The notes under the pieces: generated by a model
What the model saw: the letters and a program-made list of their open reading frames with translations, nothing else
What the model was told of the DNA's origin: nothing
Databases searched by the model: none
Made by a program: the position numbers and the translations under genes
Assembly: GCA_018466975.1 (NCBI GenBank)
Contig: CM031556.1
Span: 3,286,001 to 3,350,000 of the forward strand
Origin: Sparassis latifolia
Taxonomy: Eukaryota > Basidiomycota > Agaricomycetes > Polyporales > Sparassidaceae
Direction of reading: 5' to 3'
DNA: 64,000 nucleotides
Shown here: positions 1-14,232 of the stretch, piece by piece
How positions within the stretch are numbered: position 1 is the first letter of the stretch
Layout: each line of letters opens with the position of its first letter

Positions 1-1736
<1,736 letters not shown>

Positions 1737-2068
1737 GGCTACGAGGTGATAACGAACGACAGCGGGTGTGTATACTACCGCTTACGCTGAGAGAGGTTAT
1801 AAACCGGCCGAGACCTGCCTGCCTTGGCGCGACGCGTTGACAGGAACGCGTACCCCATATTATTGTCACACTATATACTGTCACATGTAGTCACGCCTAT
1901 CACATTTCGACCGTCTAAAGGCTTGCTCACGATGGGCGAATGGACGCGTCGGCTTTTGGTCTCTAGAGATGCTGTAGTGCATTTATACGCTTCCGTGGGT
2001 AGCGCATCGGCGCGTAGCAACGGCTTCGGTGCTCGAACGAGATTGAACAGGGAACGGGTATGTGCGCC
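1737..2068. other. Intergenic gap between ATP synthase e and RBBP4
   Basis: This 332-base stretch lies between the stop of the ATP synthase e gene and the start of the RBBP4 gene, both on the minus strand. It should hold the 3' UTR of the former and the promoter and 5' UTR of the latter. A long plus-strand open frame crosses it (1824-2432), but it runs antisense through the ATP synthase exons and shows no recognisable motif. No clear TATA box was found. Confidence 0.6.
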
Positions 2069-2505
2069 TCAACTCGACTCGCTCTCCCACTTCGCGATCA
2101 GTTTTTCCAGGTCGAATCCAGGATCCTCCGGATCTGTTATAACTGCCAAAAAGTGTCAGCCAACCCGACAATACGCAAAATGTCACAGACACGAGTCTGC
2201 CAACTGTAAAGGGAGAACCGGTATTTCAAGGAAGCGCGTACTTACCACCATCCTTGGAACCTTCCTGCTGCTTCTTCCATGCCTCCTTAGCCTGGGCGAT
2301 CAGATGTTCCCGCTCGTGGATCGCATGGTGCTTCAACTCCTCGTCGTGTGTCTTCTGGAGTGTCCGGCGATGCGTGATGCCATAGAAAACACCGGTCAAA
2401 AGAGCGGTATACCGGACAACCTGGGAGAGTAAGAAATCTTTAGCTGCTCCATACTGCACGTCCTTGTCTCCAGGGGTAGCGTACATTAACGGTAGAGGAA
2501 GCCAT
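2069..2505 (-). CDS. ATP synthase subunit e, mitochondrial (Atp21/Tim11 family)
   Basis: Small membrane subunit of the mitochondrial F1Fo-ATP synthase, needed for dimerisation of the complex and cristae shape. Three exons (2505-2485, 2420-2246, 2133-2069) join in frame to 86 codons plus stop. The first exon is only seven codons, MASSTVN, and splices to VVRYTALLTGVFYGITHRRT, which carries the single N-terminal membrane segment with the GxxxG-like spacing typical of subunit e. The rest is a charged helix (HDEELKHHAIHEREHLIAQA) ending in GFDLEKLIAKWESESS. The length matches the family. The start was chosen because it restores the conserved VNVVRY motif across a GT-AG intron; reading through without splicing gives a longer false N-terminus. 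Confidence 0.88.
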
Positions 2506-3226
2506 AAGTGTCCGCCTATACCCGACCAGGTAGTATGGTGCAAATTGGTTCAACCTGGAGAATGAGGCATACACAGTATCAATAGTGTGAAAATATTAAG
2601 AGAATATACTTGGGACATTACCTGGACAAGACACCCACTGGTGAGGACAACGGGATATGTTTCGCGCAACTTTCGTGTTCGCTGTAACTCCGGGAACTTC
2701 AGGGAGATGCTGACATAATATTAAGCACGTGCCCCAAGGTTAACTTATTGCAATTGACACTTCGTAAGGAAACTCCTTGTCTCGCATACTTATGCACTTC
2801 CCAGTTTACGCTACCGTACGTGCATCGGTCGTCGGATGTGGAGAATCGTTTCCGGGTTTGACTTCTAAGCAATGCAGTGCATAACCGTGAAGCTATTGGG
2901 AAAGACATCACCGTTTCCGGAATATGTCCTGATGCAGATGTCACATTCTACCACGATCCCTGGCCAATGTATGGTTTGTGCTTACGCGTATGCGAGTGGT
3001 CTTGAATGATATCACACTGTGTGAGAACGACCTCCAAGTTCACTTGACATTTGACTACCATCCGCCATCGCGCCGCGAGCGCATCGCCACTTCAGGGCGG
3101 CACGCAGGTCGTCTCGCTAAATCGCAGGACATGTCACAGTTCCGCGTCTCTCCTTGGATAACATACGATCCCTCTCCCGACGCTCGCAACGAACCTTTGG
3201 TCCGCAGTAATATCCACTTCTCCAGC
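2506..3226. promoter_or_regulatory. Divergent intergenic region, ATP synthase e / Ies4-like gene
   Basis: About 720 bases separate two head-to-head genes and must hold both promoters. An open frame leads into the plus-strand gene from 2978, so its true start could be upstream of 3227. The minus-strand open frame 2699-2944 shows no recognisable domain. No clear TATA element or repeat was seen. Confidence 0.5.
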
Positions 3227-4645
3227 ATGAACGAAGACGTCGACATGGACGCTCCCCAGATCTCCACTCTGCGGGAGGAAGAAACGCCAGAGCCGCAGCC
3301 GAGCCCGTCTCGTACTTCTAAATTCAGGGTTAAACTACTGGTCAATGAGGGAAAACGCTGTTCATTACCAAGTACCAGTACGCGGAAACAAGCTCAGGCA
3401 GGGAGCGAGGATGACGAGGAGGATGAAGATGAAGAGGACCAGCTCATTGACGACGATGAAGATGACACACAGGCTGCGCCGCTCGCCCCTCCTGCACAAC
3501 CTGTCGCTAGCACACGAGGTCTGCCTGCGAAGCGTGGATTAGGCAGGGGGAGGGGTGGAGGGAGGAAGAGAGGCGGGCGAGCTGGTGTGTCGTTCTCCAT
3601 TCTCGCTCAAACATGGTCTGAAACTCTTTGTCCGTCAGAGGGAGCCTCAAAACTGGTGGCACAACCATCATTTGGGGATACATTGGATATGACTCTTGCT
3701 GGCAGCAGTACAGCGCCTGGAGTTGCTGCAGCGAAGAAGAAAGCCGCACTTGCTAAAGGTGCAATGGCGCAACGAGCCATCCGCAAAAGGCCCTCCAAGT
3801 AATGACTAGCATGTCTTGTCTCAGTCGCTCGATTGATTATTCTTCGCATTGCAGATTGGCGAAAGCACCCGTAGCTCCTCCTCAACGAGATGATGCGGAG
3901 AGCATCGGCGAAGGCGAGTCCTGCTATATGCACGCTACTAGACTCGTACCGTTGACAGTTTTTAACCTCAGCCCAGTATCCGGGAACGGCAGCTTCGTCA
4001 CCTATGCCTTATGACGAGCATACCCCGGAGATTGACATCTCAGCTGTGCCTATAATATCGGCACCACCATTCGAAGATAGCAGTCTCGAAGGCGTGCCTT
4101 TACCCATGTACCCTCTTCCATCTAAACCGTTCCCAGTCCAACCACCGCAAAAAATAGGCACAGGATTTGCCCCCGTTATACCTCTCGACAGGAGCAGAAA
4201 GTCTGTCCGAGGCTGGCGGCAGGTAAATCGAGAGGTGCGGGGCATCGCCGGAGGTCGGTGGTTTAGTCGAACCTGGGTTGGAGAGAAGGAATCCGAATTT
4301 GCATCGGCTACCTCAGCAGCAGTTGCCGCGTCTGCAGCAGCTGCTGCAGAGCGTGAAGCTGCACTTGGCTTACTTGCAGGTGCTGGAGGAGTAGCTCTGC
4401 CGAAACTTCCAGCAATTGCCATAGCGGGCACGACCGGAAAACACTCTGGGAGGGGAAGGGCTGCCAAGCTGGATGCTGCATCATCTACAGCATCTGCTTC
4501 TCGGGCAGGGTCTGCGAATCCAGACGGCATTCCTCAGGCTGCAGCTGCTCATCATATACCGAAGAAGCGGAAGTCTACGTCGCTGGCTACGCTCAACGCG
4601 GAGGCTATTGTACCACACGTCCCAGAATCAGAAACTGTCTTATGA
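3227..4645 (+). CDS. Nuclear protein resembling INO80 complex subunit Ies4
   Basis: Multi-exon gene with a strongly charged, low-complexity product. The N-terminal part has TSKFRVKLLVNEGKR, then an acidic tract (about 3405-3470, SEDDEEDEDEEDQLIDDDED) and a basic Gly/Arg-rich tract (RGRGGGRKRGGRAG), typical of chromatin proteins. The C-terminal half contains PLDRSRKSVRGWRQVNREV followed by GIAGGRWFSRTW, which resembles the LDRSG...W...F.G..W block I recall from fungal Ies4 proteins. After that comes an alanine-rich helix and a basic KKRKS signal. The start at 3227 (MNEDVDMDAP) is a choice; in-frame ATGs lie upstream. A GC-AG intron at 3914-3971 is needed to join the two halves, and a further intron of about 54 nt from 3587 is possible. 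The INO80 assignment is inference from one motif. Confidence 0.5.
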
Positions 4646-4843
4646 TTTTTGTTGTCCTTCTTGCACTAGTTATGAGTTGATGGACTGTTCGAATATTACA
4701 TTTTGCTTTGCATGTAACTACTGTACTTATATCTCTATGGGCGTCAAACAACCCAGTTCTTCCACGTGCCAACACGGTGTCTCGGTGCTCGCATCTCATC
4801 TTCTTTGAGACCATTGCGCACTGCGCAGCTCGTCTGCCTTTAC

Positions 4844-7800
4844 ATGTCTGCGAGTACCTCTCCTAGCCTTGGTGCTCCCGACGCTCTGAAGAGAGGGCCT
4901 TCACTGTCGTCACTGCAACCGAACGAACGTGGTTGGTGCTAATGTTACGCTGCTATTTTGCATCTCACATCGGAAATAGCGTCTACCCCACCAGCATATG
5001 CCTCCGATCCGAAGTACAAGAAATACACGCAGCAAGTGGAGAAATGTCTCAATTCATTCGATAGTGTGCACGAATGGGCAGACTTCATAGCGTTCTTGAA
5101 GCAGCTACTCAAGGTACGCGACTATTAGTATCTTCAGAGTACTGACCTTAACTGTAGTGTCGCCGCAGACGTTCCAATCCTATATGCAATTCAAGGAAAT
5201 CCCTCGCAAACTCGTCGTTTCGAAGCGTCTGTCTCAATGCTTAAACCCTGCCCTGCCTACAGGAGTGCACCAGCGAGCACTGGATGTCTACTCGCATATT
5301 CTGGCCGTTCTTGGGGTATGTCCCGCATCATGGACGCGTTAAATATCGACTCTGATTGACTAGTGCGCGTAATTCAGTCAGAGGGGCTCCAGCGCGACCT
5401 AGCACTGTGGTCATCTGGACTCTTCCCTTTTTTTGCATATGCTGCCACTTCCGTCAAGGTGAGTGCTCGCCTACTCGAGTCATGTCGTGCCGTCGTTCAA
5501 CTATTCCATAGCCGACGTTGCTGAGTCTGTTTGACACTCACTATATTCCACTACAACATGGCCTGCGTCCTATCATGAAATCCTTCGTGCTGGCCCTCCT
5601 TCCTGGTCTGGAGGAAGAAACAGGGGAGTATTTTGACAAGGTAAGATCGTTTACGGCCGCATGGTGCTGTACTGAGAAATGCGCATAGGTGGTAGGTCTG
5701 CTGGATCGGCTATCAGGAACCGTTTCGCAATCTTTCTTCTTCCAAACAATATGGTTGATCATGTTAACTACTCCTTCGGCGCGAGGGACATCACTCAACT
5801 TCCTCGCCCGACGCTTACCTGTCCTGAAAGCCGACGAAGGTAAGATTTATTCTACTTGTGTTCGTGAGTCAAAATTTGACTCATCTCAGAGCGACAGATA
5901 TCACGCACATCGTTGGCCGAGATGTAGGGCTAATGATCCGGGCATTCTCATCTGCGCTTGAAGACGACGACTTACTCGTACGGAGGGGCGCGTTAGACCT
6001 CCTACTGCAAGCCTTGCGTATCAACAGTATTGCTGTTGCCCGTGCTCAGCCAGAAGACCGTGTTATTCTGATGCGAGCAGCAAGTAGTGTGGTTCTACGG
6101 CGCGATTTGTCTCTTAACCGGAGACTCTACTCCTGGCTGCTCGGGCCAGACGATCACAGTCAACAGCAAGTCGATTACTTTAAAGCGAATGCTCTTGAAT
6201 TGTTGAGGTCGACTTTAAGGGTAATCGAGTATCATTTAATTGCTTTTAAATGTAGCTTATAGCCTCTCTAGGACGAGATGTTCAACCCTTCTGCCGAGTA
6301 CGCTCAATCTCGGCCATTCAAGATATTCATATCTTTACTGGACAAATGGGAAATTGGCTCTCCACTAACAGAAGTCCTCGTCTTCGATGCGTTCAAAGCT
6401 ATCAAGAAGGCCATAGAGACGGGCTGTGATCCTAGTGACGACGTGCGGACTATCATTGAGATTTTAGTCTTCCTCCCTGACAAATTTGTTAGTTGACGAT
6501 GACGGCAAACACACTGTACGAAGCAGTGGAGCCCCAATTGCTATGGAAGGAGTTCTTCTCCATTGTGTTTGTAGACCTCATCTCGGATGGGAGCCACTTC
6601 GAGGTATTACGAGTACTTTGCTGTTGCAGGGTATACCGACGCTGATGTGACTTTCTACATTAGGGCTTTAACATGGTAAAATATCTGCTTGCCACCCTGC
6701 ATACTCGAGACGAGGAGATTGAGCATGTTCATCTACCTGTTGGGCTTTGTGCTATTCTTGAGTTACTGACTGTAAGCATAAGTATCAAGGCCTACTTGAA
6801 TATTGACTGAGTCGATTAACAGGTTCGCATGAAAGATGAAAGGTCCAGAATACCGTATGCGTCAATGCATGAGGTACTTTCTCTGCTGGCAGAGATATTC
6901 CGCCATATTCCTCCTGCAGCTACTCTAATGTCTCGTCCTCAAGTCAATGGTCAGCCGGAGGCGACAACTGGTAGTGATGGGTCATACCAATTTGCATGCG
7001 CATTTTATGGAATCGAGAACAGAGCACCCCGTCTCGCAAATCGCCGCCAAGTTGTCCCATTTATTACGGCATTCGAGGACCTCGTGGAGATGAACACCCT
7101 CATAGGAAACGCGCTTATGATATCCACCACGGATACGAACATAATACGTGAAGTGTTTGTTCAGTCTTTGATGCTCTTTGGTTCTCTTGTCGGCCGGCTA
7201 GAACGCGTGCAAGATCCGCCACTTGCGATAGACTGGGATCATACTGAGTGGCTATCGGTTATGATGCGGTGTCTAAACCACAAGGTAAGAATGCCCGGAG
7301 AATCATCTACAAGTGGAAAGAGGTGATAATGACTGCGGTAGACTGCAGCATTCTCGATCGTGGACAATGTTGTGACAATCTCGACCAGGTTGCAACAGGT
7401 CTCACAGGTCGAGCCGAAGTTCTCTATCGACAATCGATTGACGATATCTGCTATGATCAATATAGTCCGTTTGCGCGTTTTGTCCCCAAGAACATATCTG
7501 ACTACGGGTCTATAGCTTCTCAAATATCTCCGTCAGCCCTGGGTCGCATATCACATGCGGGCTGTTACTCTCTTGTGGTCATTGGAGGGAACATGTCGTA
7601 GTGCACATGTGGAATCTGTTATAGCTCAGAATATGGCATCAAGCCAGCAAGCCCAAGTTCAAGAAGCCTGCGAGGCATTTGGAGTGCTGTGGAGACTGAC
7701 AGGTCGTTGTTATGCTGTATGCTATACCACACTGCTTACTTACACGGTATTCGCAGATGACAATTTGGTACCGGGCTTTCGATTGAAGGTGCCAATGATG

Positions 7801-10800
7801 ATTGTGCTTGACACACTGAAAAGCGAAGACACTAACTTGCGTCGCATCGGAGAGACGTGGATGCGATGTAGCCTCAAGTCCTATCTCCGGTATATCGTGA
7901 TTTCTGTTTGGTACAGCCACACATTCTTACATCGTCGCTTTAGCGTGTTGGACCCAATCTTATTCGATCTCTTTGACCCGTCTATCCAACGATTACCGTC
8001 TACCGTCGAACTTAATGGCAAACAACTGGACGGATTCTCCTACGATCGGCCTTTCGACCAGCATTATGTGAACCACGTCTTGGAGTTACTGTTGTCTGTC
8101 GTCAAGTTCGGTGGCCAGGGATTCAGCAAGGTCGCACGAACCACCCAGATGACTCGTTCGCCTTATGCTCCACTTCTTCAGCGACTGCAGTTGAGTAAGC
8201 ACACTTTTCTGCGTCATACTTTCTCCTCCGTCTGACTCGTGCTAGGGAATACTACTTTTCCTGATGCAACGTACATGGACGTTGTGTTGCACATGTTACT
8301 CGGGTTTGTGAGCTCGATAACACTCATCGAGTCGGCATCTGAAGCAATGTCATCTAGATTTTTGCAATCAGAGCCAAGATCCGCGCTGAAGCCGGCTATG
8401 CACTCCTTCAACATGAGCTCGCAGTCAGTTTCCGTCGATCTATTACAAGCGATCGTTGCTCGCGGTGAATTGGATTTCCCTGCGCTCCAGCCCATAGAAG
8501 CTGCAGTCGTCAAGAAGCTCTACTTTTGTATCCATATGGGTCGCTTGGATCTACAAAATAAGCTGCTGCATCTCCTTCACTCTGTCATCTCGGCCTCCCA
8601 TGGAGCTGCGGAAGGTTACAAAGGGTCGAAAGCCGCTCACACCATCAGGGGGACGGACGGAAGTATTTCGCCTGATCTGCCACAGAGTCCCGAGACGGTG
8701 TCGTACACCATCGATCCATTATTGATACAGACTCTTGTCGATGGTATCTCAACCTCTAACAACCGGCCTGTATTCCAGCATTGGCTTGACTTCATCCTTA
8801 TGACAGTTCCGCAGTTCCACTACACGATGCAAACTGCAGTTGGACCGCTCAATGAGACCGTGTGTCGCCAATTGCGCTTAGCCTTGACGGATGTTCGGCG
8901 AGCGTCCGCAGATGGACCATCGCACGGCGATGTAGTGTCATACTCTACGGATTCTGACTTCATGATGCTCCTGACCGCAGTGGAGCGACTTGCTCTTCTC
9001 AGCCTTTCGAATCTTGCTGATGCAACTCAGATTGAGGAGGAGAGTACAGTGGAAAAGCCCGCTCAGGAATCAGGTGGACTGCTTGGTTACGTTTCCAACG
9101 TGTTCAGCTCTGATTCTGCTGCTGGAACAACCGAGGGACAAAATGTAGGTATCTCATGTCATCTCCCCTGCCCTGCAGATACTCACATAGCTTTAGACCA
9201 AGTCGTCGGACTATGTCTGCTTGCACGAAGCTGTTCGCGTACTATATAGCATATGGGAGGGCTTGTCAGGTCCAGGTCAACATACTTGGACATCCAGGGA
9301 GGAGTCACTCTCTCTCATTTTCACAAGGACAAGAACTCGTTGTCGCCGGGTGCTTGAACATCTTTTCCGCGCACATTCTACGGAGGTTCTGGAGTCCATT
9401 GTCGATTGTTGGCACCGAGAGTCAACGGTGAGTTCCGTGCTTTCCGTGAGTAACCACAGCCTGATGTCATTGGAGAAGAACGAATCGGCTGTATTTGAGA
9501 TTGTGGACATCCTGACATCTAGTGCTCAAAATGTCGTGCACATGGTATGCGAATGTATTTTGAGTCGTATGCCTGGGCTCTCTGAGCGGACAAAGAAGCA
9601 AATCGCTATCCCTAGTCTGTGAGTCATGAAGTGTAATCTTGCGCAGCATGGTCTTATCCTGACTGTAACAATGGTACAGAACAGACATGATTTTGTTCGA
9701 TTTCCTTGAACAGTATATGAGGCGGTTAGAAGGCCCACTTGCAATGCAAGTTTGGGGTCAATTCCTGCACTTGGCCAAAGACCTCGTCGCATCCCTGCGG
9801 GAATTTAAGGTGCAAGCGTTTGCTACACTTCGGTACGTTTACTACGTCATGTGTGTTGCTACTGGCTATTGAATTGACTATGACAGATGTTTCACCGTGT
9901 TGGCAGAAAAAGTATGCCAAACAACCGCAACGGAGGACCGACGATTACGCAAGGAGCTGCAAGTGCGTTTGTGGTCGTATCCTTCCCCAAATGACTGACC
10001 CACTTGTGCCAGGAAACGTACGGCAAACTTCTGGATATCTGCGTGATAGCAAGTCGTTCATTCGATCAAGGGTCATGGATTCGGCGTTCGCACAAAGATA
10101 CGTTGCTGCCGAATGGTAGGGACTCGCCAAGACCACGCGGTGAGTATGGTCGCGCGTGCCGAAATTCAGACACTTATACTTGAACACAGTACCATCAGAT
10201 ACCAAATATGAAGAGAGGAAGAATATCAGTGTGACCTCTTTGCAGGACACCGTCAAACCAAACTACAGTGCGGACGTAGTCGAACAGGTATATCTTGTGC
10301 ATTCCCTGAGAACGTTGTGGCAGCTCATCTTGGCACAGATCAATATCTACATTGCGACCGACGTCTTGCCCAACCTGCGCAGATTCTTGATGGAGGGCGA
10401 CAAGATTTTGAGTGCATGCAACAACATCATCTACAGTGTTGTCAGTCCCTCCCTCAAAGGGAAGGCGAGGTGCGTCCAATTCTCCGACAAAGTAATACTT
10501 TGCCTGAAATGCACAAGGCCATTGGATGTGGAGGACAATGTCTTGCTTCTCATTCAGGAAATGTCCAAGATCGGGGCAGCACAGAAGGCATGGCGTGGAC
10601 CGATCGGTGATGCACTAAACGACAATCGGTGCTTCAACTCATCACCAGAATCGGGTGGGAAATGGAGACCCATGATGAAGGCGCTATTCGACTCCGACAA
10701 GACCTCACTGGCGGAACTCTTGAGTGGGTTGTCCCTAAACGACGTGGTCCACCTACTGACGGGAAAGCAGACAGGATAACCACTACAGCATCGTCCAACA

Positions 10801-11688
10801 TATTCACAAACAGAGAATATGAGATGCTTTTACGGTCGCTGAACCTTCGACGACTATCCTATGTGCTTCTCTCGGGCGAGAAGAACCATTTCTTGACACA
10901 GCTGCCAACGATCCAGGAGAAGTTGGTCGACACTCTGCGGAATGTTTCCGCCCCTGTGGTGCAGAGTGAGGTGTACCTCTGCATACGAGTACTTCTGTGC
11001 CGACTGTCGCCTCACAACCTATCGAGTTTCTGGCCGGTAATCCTCACAGAACTTGTACGTGGTCATCATTGCAGTTTTCTGCCGAACTCCTGACTATATA
11101 GTACGTTGTAGTACCGCCTGTTTGATCAAGCACTGGCTAGTTTACCATCCGACGGATCGGAAGAACTCGGTTTGATCCTGGCTGCTTGCAAGCTATTGGA
11201 TCTACTGCTGGTCCTCCAAACAGAAGAATTTCAGATGTGAGTCCGAGGCGTTGTGGGTACAGAAATGGTTGCTAAAGTCTCACAGACACCAATGGATATT
11301 CATCACTGATACTGTGGATGCTGTATATCGACCAGACAACTGGTTCCCGGAGGCAATCCTAGACCGTTTAGCAGAGGCGACCAACGACCTCCCGATCGCA
11401 GAGGTGAGCGCCGCTACTGTACTGTATACTTGCACCAGGCCTCACTCTCATGTGCAGCAGAACGGCACGCACCCCTTCCCGACGTCTGCGATGTCACTGA
11501 CCGAGAGCAGACCCATGCGCCGGCCGATGCTGCGCTCGCTCCGGCAGATCGACAGCATCCGCGACCTCGTGCCGTTCTTCTCGAGCGCGAGCATCGTCTC
11601 GTATGAGAGCGTGTACAGCAGCGGCGGGAACATCGACTGGGAGGCGATCGAGCAGGGTCTACTGGAGGATATGTTCGAGGGTCGGTGA
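4844..11688 (+). CDS. dopA: Dopey/Dop1 family protein, endosome-Golgi trafficking
   Basis: Very large multi-exon gene. Dop1 proteins act with Mon2 and the flippase Neo1 in endosome-to-Golgi traffic and in fungi affect growth and polarity. After a short Ser-rich leader (MSASTSPSLGAPDALKRGPS) the N-terminal Dopey domain is clear: YASDPKYKKYTQQVEKCLNS, EWADFIAFLKQLLK, IPRKLVVSKRLSQCLNPALP and GVHQRALDVYSHIL. Then come LPGLEEETGEYFDKVVGLLD and a long run of helical repeats. The C-terminus (GWVPKRRG-like region near 10750, then WIFITDTVDAVYRP and YSSGGNIDWEAIEQGLLEDM) is the conserved Dopey end. Frame is kept across all the introns I followed, mostly 50-60 nt. The gene spans 6.8 kb, consistent with a protein of 1,700-1,900 residues usual for the family. 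The start joins through an intron with donor near 4932. Confidence 0.92.
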
Positions 11689-12055
11689 GGGTCATTCATA
11701 GCGTGGCTGGATCGCTCGGCCGCCATGCTCTTCGGACATACTGTACTCATGTATAATACTTGCTCACGTTGTGAGTGCTGTAGCCTGACAGTGATTATAC
11801 CACGTAAATATTGCACACTCACTGCCGGCGCGGTAAGCACGCCAAGTGAATAACATACGTGGTAATCCAGGATTTCAAACTGCGATGGTATACATGGAGC
11901 GACGGTCAAGCAAGGGGCGGATTGCGTGTATACACTCAACCCAGGTAAACCAAGCTGTGGTGGTTTTGAGAGCCTTTAATAAATTCTCCGAAAATACAAA
12001 GAGAGGAAGGGACCGACAAGAAGAACACAATAAACGTAAATAAATACTTAGATGC
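11689..12055. other. Convergent 3' intergenic region
   Basis: This 367-base gap lies between the ends of Dopey (plus) and the Ssp120-like gene (minus). It should hold both 3' UTRs and polyadenylation signals; AATAAA-like bases occur near 11980 and 12030. I see no gene in it. Confidence 0.6.
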
Positions 12056-13397
12056 TCAGAAATCGCCCCAAGTTCGGCGGAACTTGTACTACAACAAAAT
12101 GTGCGTCAACATTGAGACTTGTCTGACAAAGACCAGATTACCTTGTACGGCAAATTCTTCCTATATTTGCAAAATATCAGTCAGAAGAGTGACGGCGCAA
12201 AGCTGTCAAACCAACTCACTTCAGTCGATCTGACGGCGAACGGGGAGGCTTATACCCTTCATCACCCCACTCGCCCTGCGCCTTCACGCTCTGGAAGCGC
12301 ACTGCAGGGTCATCACTCTCGGGCACAGGGCGCGACACCCGCGGGATGCCGCTGGGTGAGTCTGCGGCCTCCTCAGCGTGCTGGTCTACCACCTGTTGCG
12401 CGCCGCCGGCGGGCTGCTGTGCGACGGGCTGCTCGTGCGGCTCGTGCTGCGCGAGCGCCTCCTCGACGGTGATGCCTTGGAATTTAGCTTCGCGCGCGGC
12501 CTCCTCGCGCTCAATCTGGTCGTGTGCGGCGAAGTGCTCGAGATCTTCAGGGTGCGAGTAGGCGTCATCTGTCTGCGTCTCGGGCAGGGAATGGAATTGT
12601 TCTGGGATGGGCTGAGACGGCGGAAGGTGATATGTCGGGAATGCGCGGCTTACCTTCGTGGTGGAGGAAGAATTCTGGGAGAAGGAAGAAGCTGCGATCA
12701 GAAAAACTCGAAGGAAATGCCGATGTATAGCACACACCGCTCTCGACATCATAGTGATGCCCTTCTGCGCCTAGGGCGTCAAAATTGGGCAAGCCCTCGA
12801 GTCCGACCTGCTTGAACTCTTCCAAGGTGATCTTGCCGTCGCCATTCTTGTCAATTAGTCTCAACACGGTGTTAACGATGTGGTCAGCCTTCTTCTGGTG
12901 CTCAACCTCGTCCTATGCGGATCCAACGATCGTAAGTGGGCGATAGGGATACACGACGGGGTAGGCGTACCTTGGACTTTTTCTGGGAGTAAACGTGATG
13001 CACACCATAGATAGCCTCAATCTCCTCCTTGTCAAGAACGCCGTCTCTGTGCACGAAGCTGTGAGATTAACTGGATGCGTGAGCAGGTTCGGGACGCGCA
13101 CCGGTTGAGATCATGTAGGTGGAAGAAGCTCTCAGTATCGAACGAGTCGCTGTGCACAGGATTGGGTGAGTCGCCGCGTTCCCACAAAATTTGAACGTGT
13201 CACATACATGTGATGCTCGGAAGCCATCTTTGACAAAGAATGAAGATTAACACGGCGACTATGACTAGCGGAGGTTCACGTACGTGTCTCTGTGCATATT
13301 GCTGGACGGTCTCTCCTGGCGCTGGCTCGTCGTGGCCAGTATGAGTAGCGACGAGGCGGAGATAGACGAAGAAGGCGAGGCCGGGGAGGAGGTACAT
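12056..13397 (-). CDS. Ssp120/nucleobindin-like EF-hand secretory protein
   Basis: Calcium-binding protein of the secretory pathway, related to yeast Ssp120 and animal nucleobindin/calumenin. The start at 13397 opens with a hydrophobic signal segment (MYLLPGLAFFVYLRLVATHT), then ETVQQYAQRH, MASEHH and DSFDTESFFHLHDLNRDGVL. Two EF-hands are visible: DLNRDGVLDKEE and LIDKNGDGKITLEEF, separated by IYGVHHVYSQKKSK. The C-terminal half is a Glu/Gln-rich helix (EREEAAREAKFQGITVEEAL). The last coding parts are a 19-nt exon (12142-12160) and a 33-nt exon (12088-12056), which give KKNLPYKYKFRRTWGDF and the stop. Without them the frame would end at a stop created inside the intron donor. It is divergent from the PDR transporter. 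Ssp120 is an inference from architecture and order. Confidence 0.8.
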
Positions 13398-14232
13398 GGC
13401 TGCAGTCAAGAAGACGCAGCAGAGAGTGCACCTTGAGCGCCCATTGCCCGTACGCGGGACCAAAATAGACTTCCCCGTTTGGGTGAAGTCTATTCGGCCC
13501 CGTGCCGGCCTCCCAGCGCTCATATTATTCAGGGTTTCGCAGTCCGACCCTGCTTTTGCCGGGCCAAAGAAGGTGAGGTTTCATGGTAGTCAAAGCCTAG
13601 GAATGTTCATATGAGGTGTTAGATGATGATACTCTTTCATCAGGTGAAGACCCTCAATATGGTCCTGAAGGGCAGGTGAAGCGCGCGGAGACTGCGAGCG
13701 CATCTCCGCGTCACTGTCTGAGTTCGAAAAAAGTGTATGGGATGACTCAGATAATTCGAGGACCATCTGAGAAGAAATCTGCCTCGATGGACCAATGACG
13801 ATGTACTTACTCCTCCTCCTCACGATCAGTCCACGCCGGCGAACTACACAAACTCGACTTTACCATCTCTCCGCAGGATTTAGGACACTAACTCGATATG
13901 AATAATATCTGGCCCATTCACGACCACATCGTCAGATTTTCCTCCTGGCAGATTCTGAGTCAGTGAATGAGTTAGCTGACTCGGCGGTGAGCACCATCGA
14001 TCGATATGGTGGCGGCGGACGCAAGGAATCCACCCTGAAAATTTCGGGTGAGCTTACTCACGTACTAGGCAATTACGACTGTGTCAAATCCTTTCCCCGT
14101 CATGATTCCCGATTTCTCGGGCTTTCCGACACGTTGTGATGTTCGTAAGCCCTGATCCGCCCAGTTTAAATATTACACCATGCGTGCGGTAATCTTTGTC
14201 CCTCCCCCCTCACTCGTCGAGTATCTCCCCCA
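13398..14232. promoter_or_regulatory. Divergent promoter, Ssp120-like gene / PDR transporter
   Basis: An 835-base region between two head-to-head genes. It contains AP-1/Yap1-like or Gcn4-like heptamers: TGACTCA at 13743-13749, TGAGTCA at 13956-13962 and the partial TGACTC at 13977-13982. An AT-rich TTTAAATAT lies near 14165, about 65 bases before the transporter ATG, and could serve as its TATA element. Fungal Yap1 factors commonly drive drug efflux genes; a functional role here is inference. Confidence 0.45.

Noticed and set aside
1824..2432. Plus-strand open frame of 202 codons near the ATP synthase e gene
   Set aside because: It runs antisense across the three exons of a well-supported mitochondrial subunit gene and shows no domain.
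4009..4530. Minus-strand open frame of 173 codons opposite the Ies4-like gene
   Set aside because: It is an Ala/Pro-rich mirror of the alanine-rich plus-strand coding sequence, with no independent signal.
12378..12815. Plus-strand open frame of 145 codons in the Ssp120-like locus
   Set aside because: It is opposite EF-hand coding exons on the minus strand and GC-driven.
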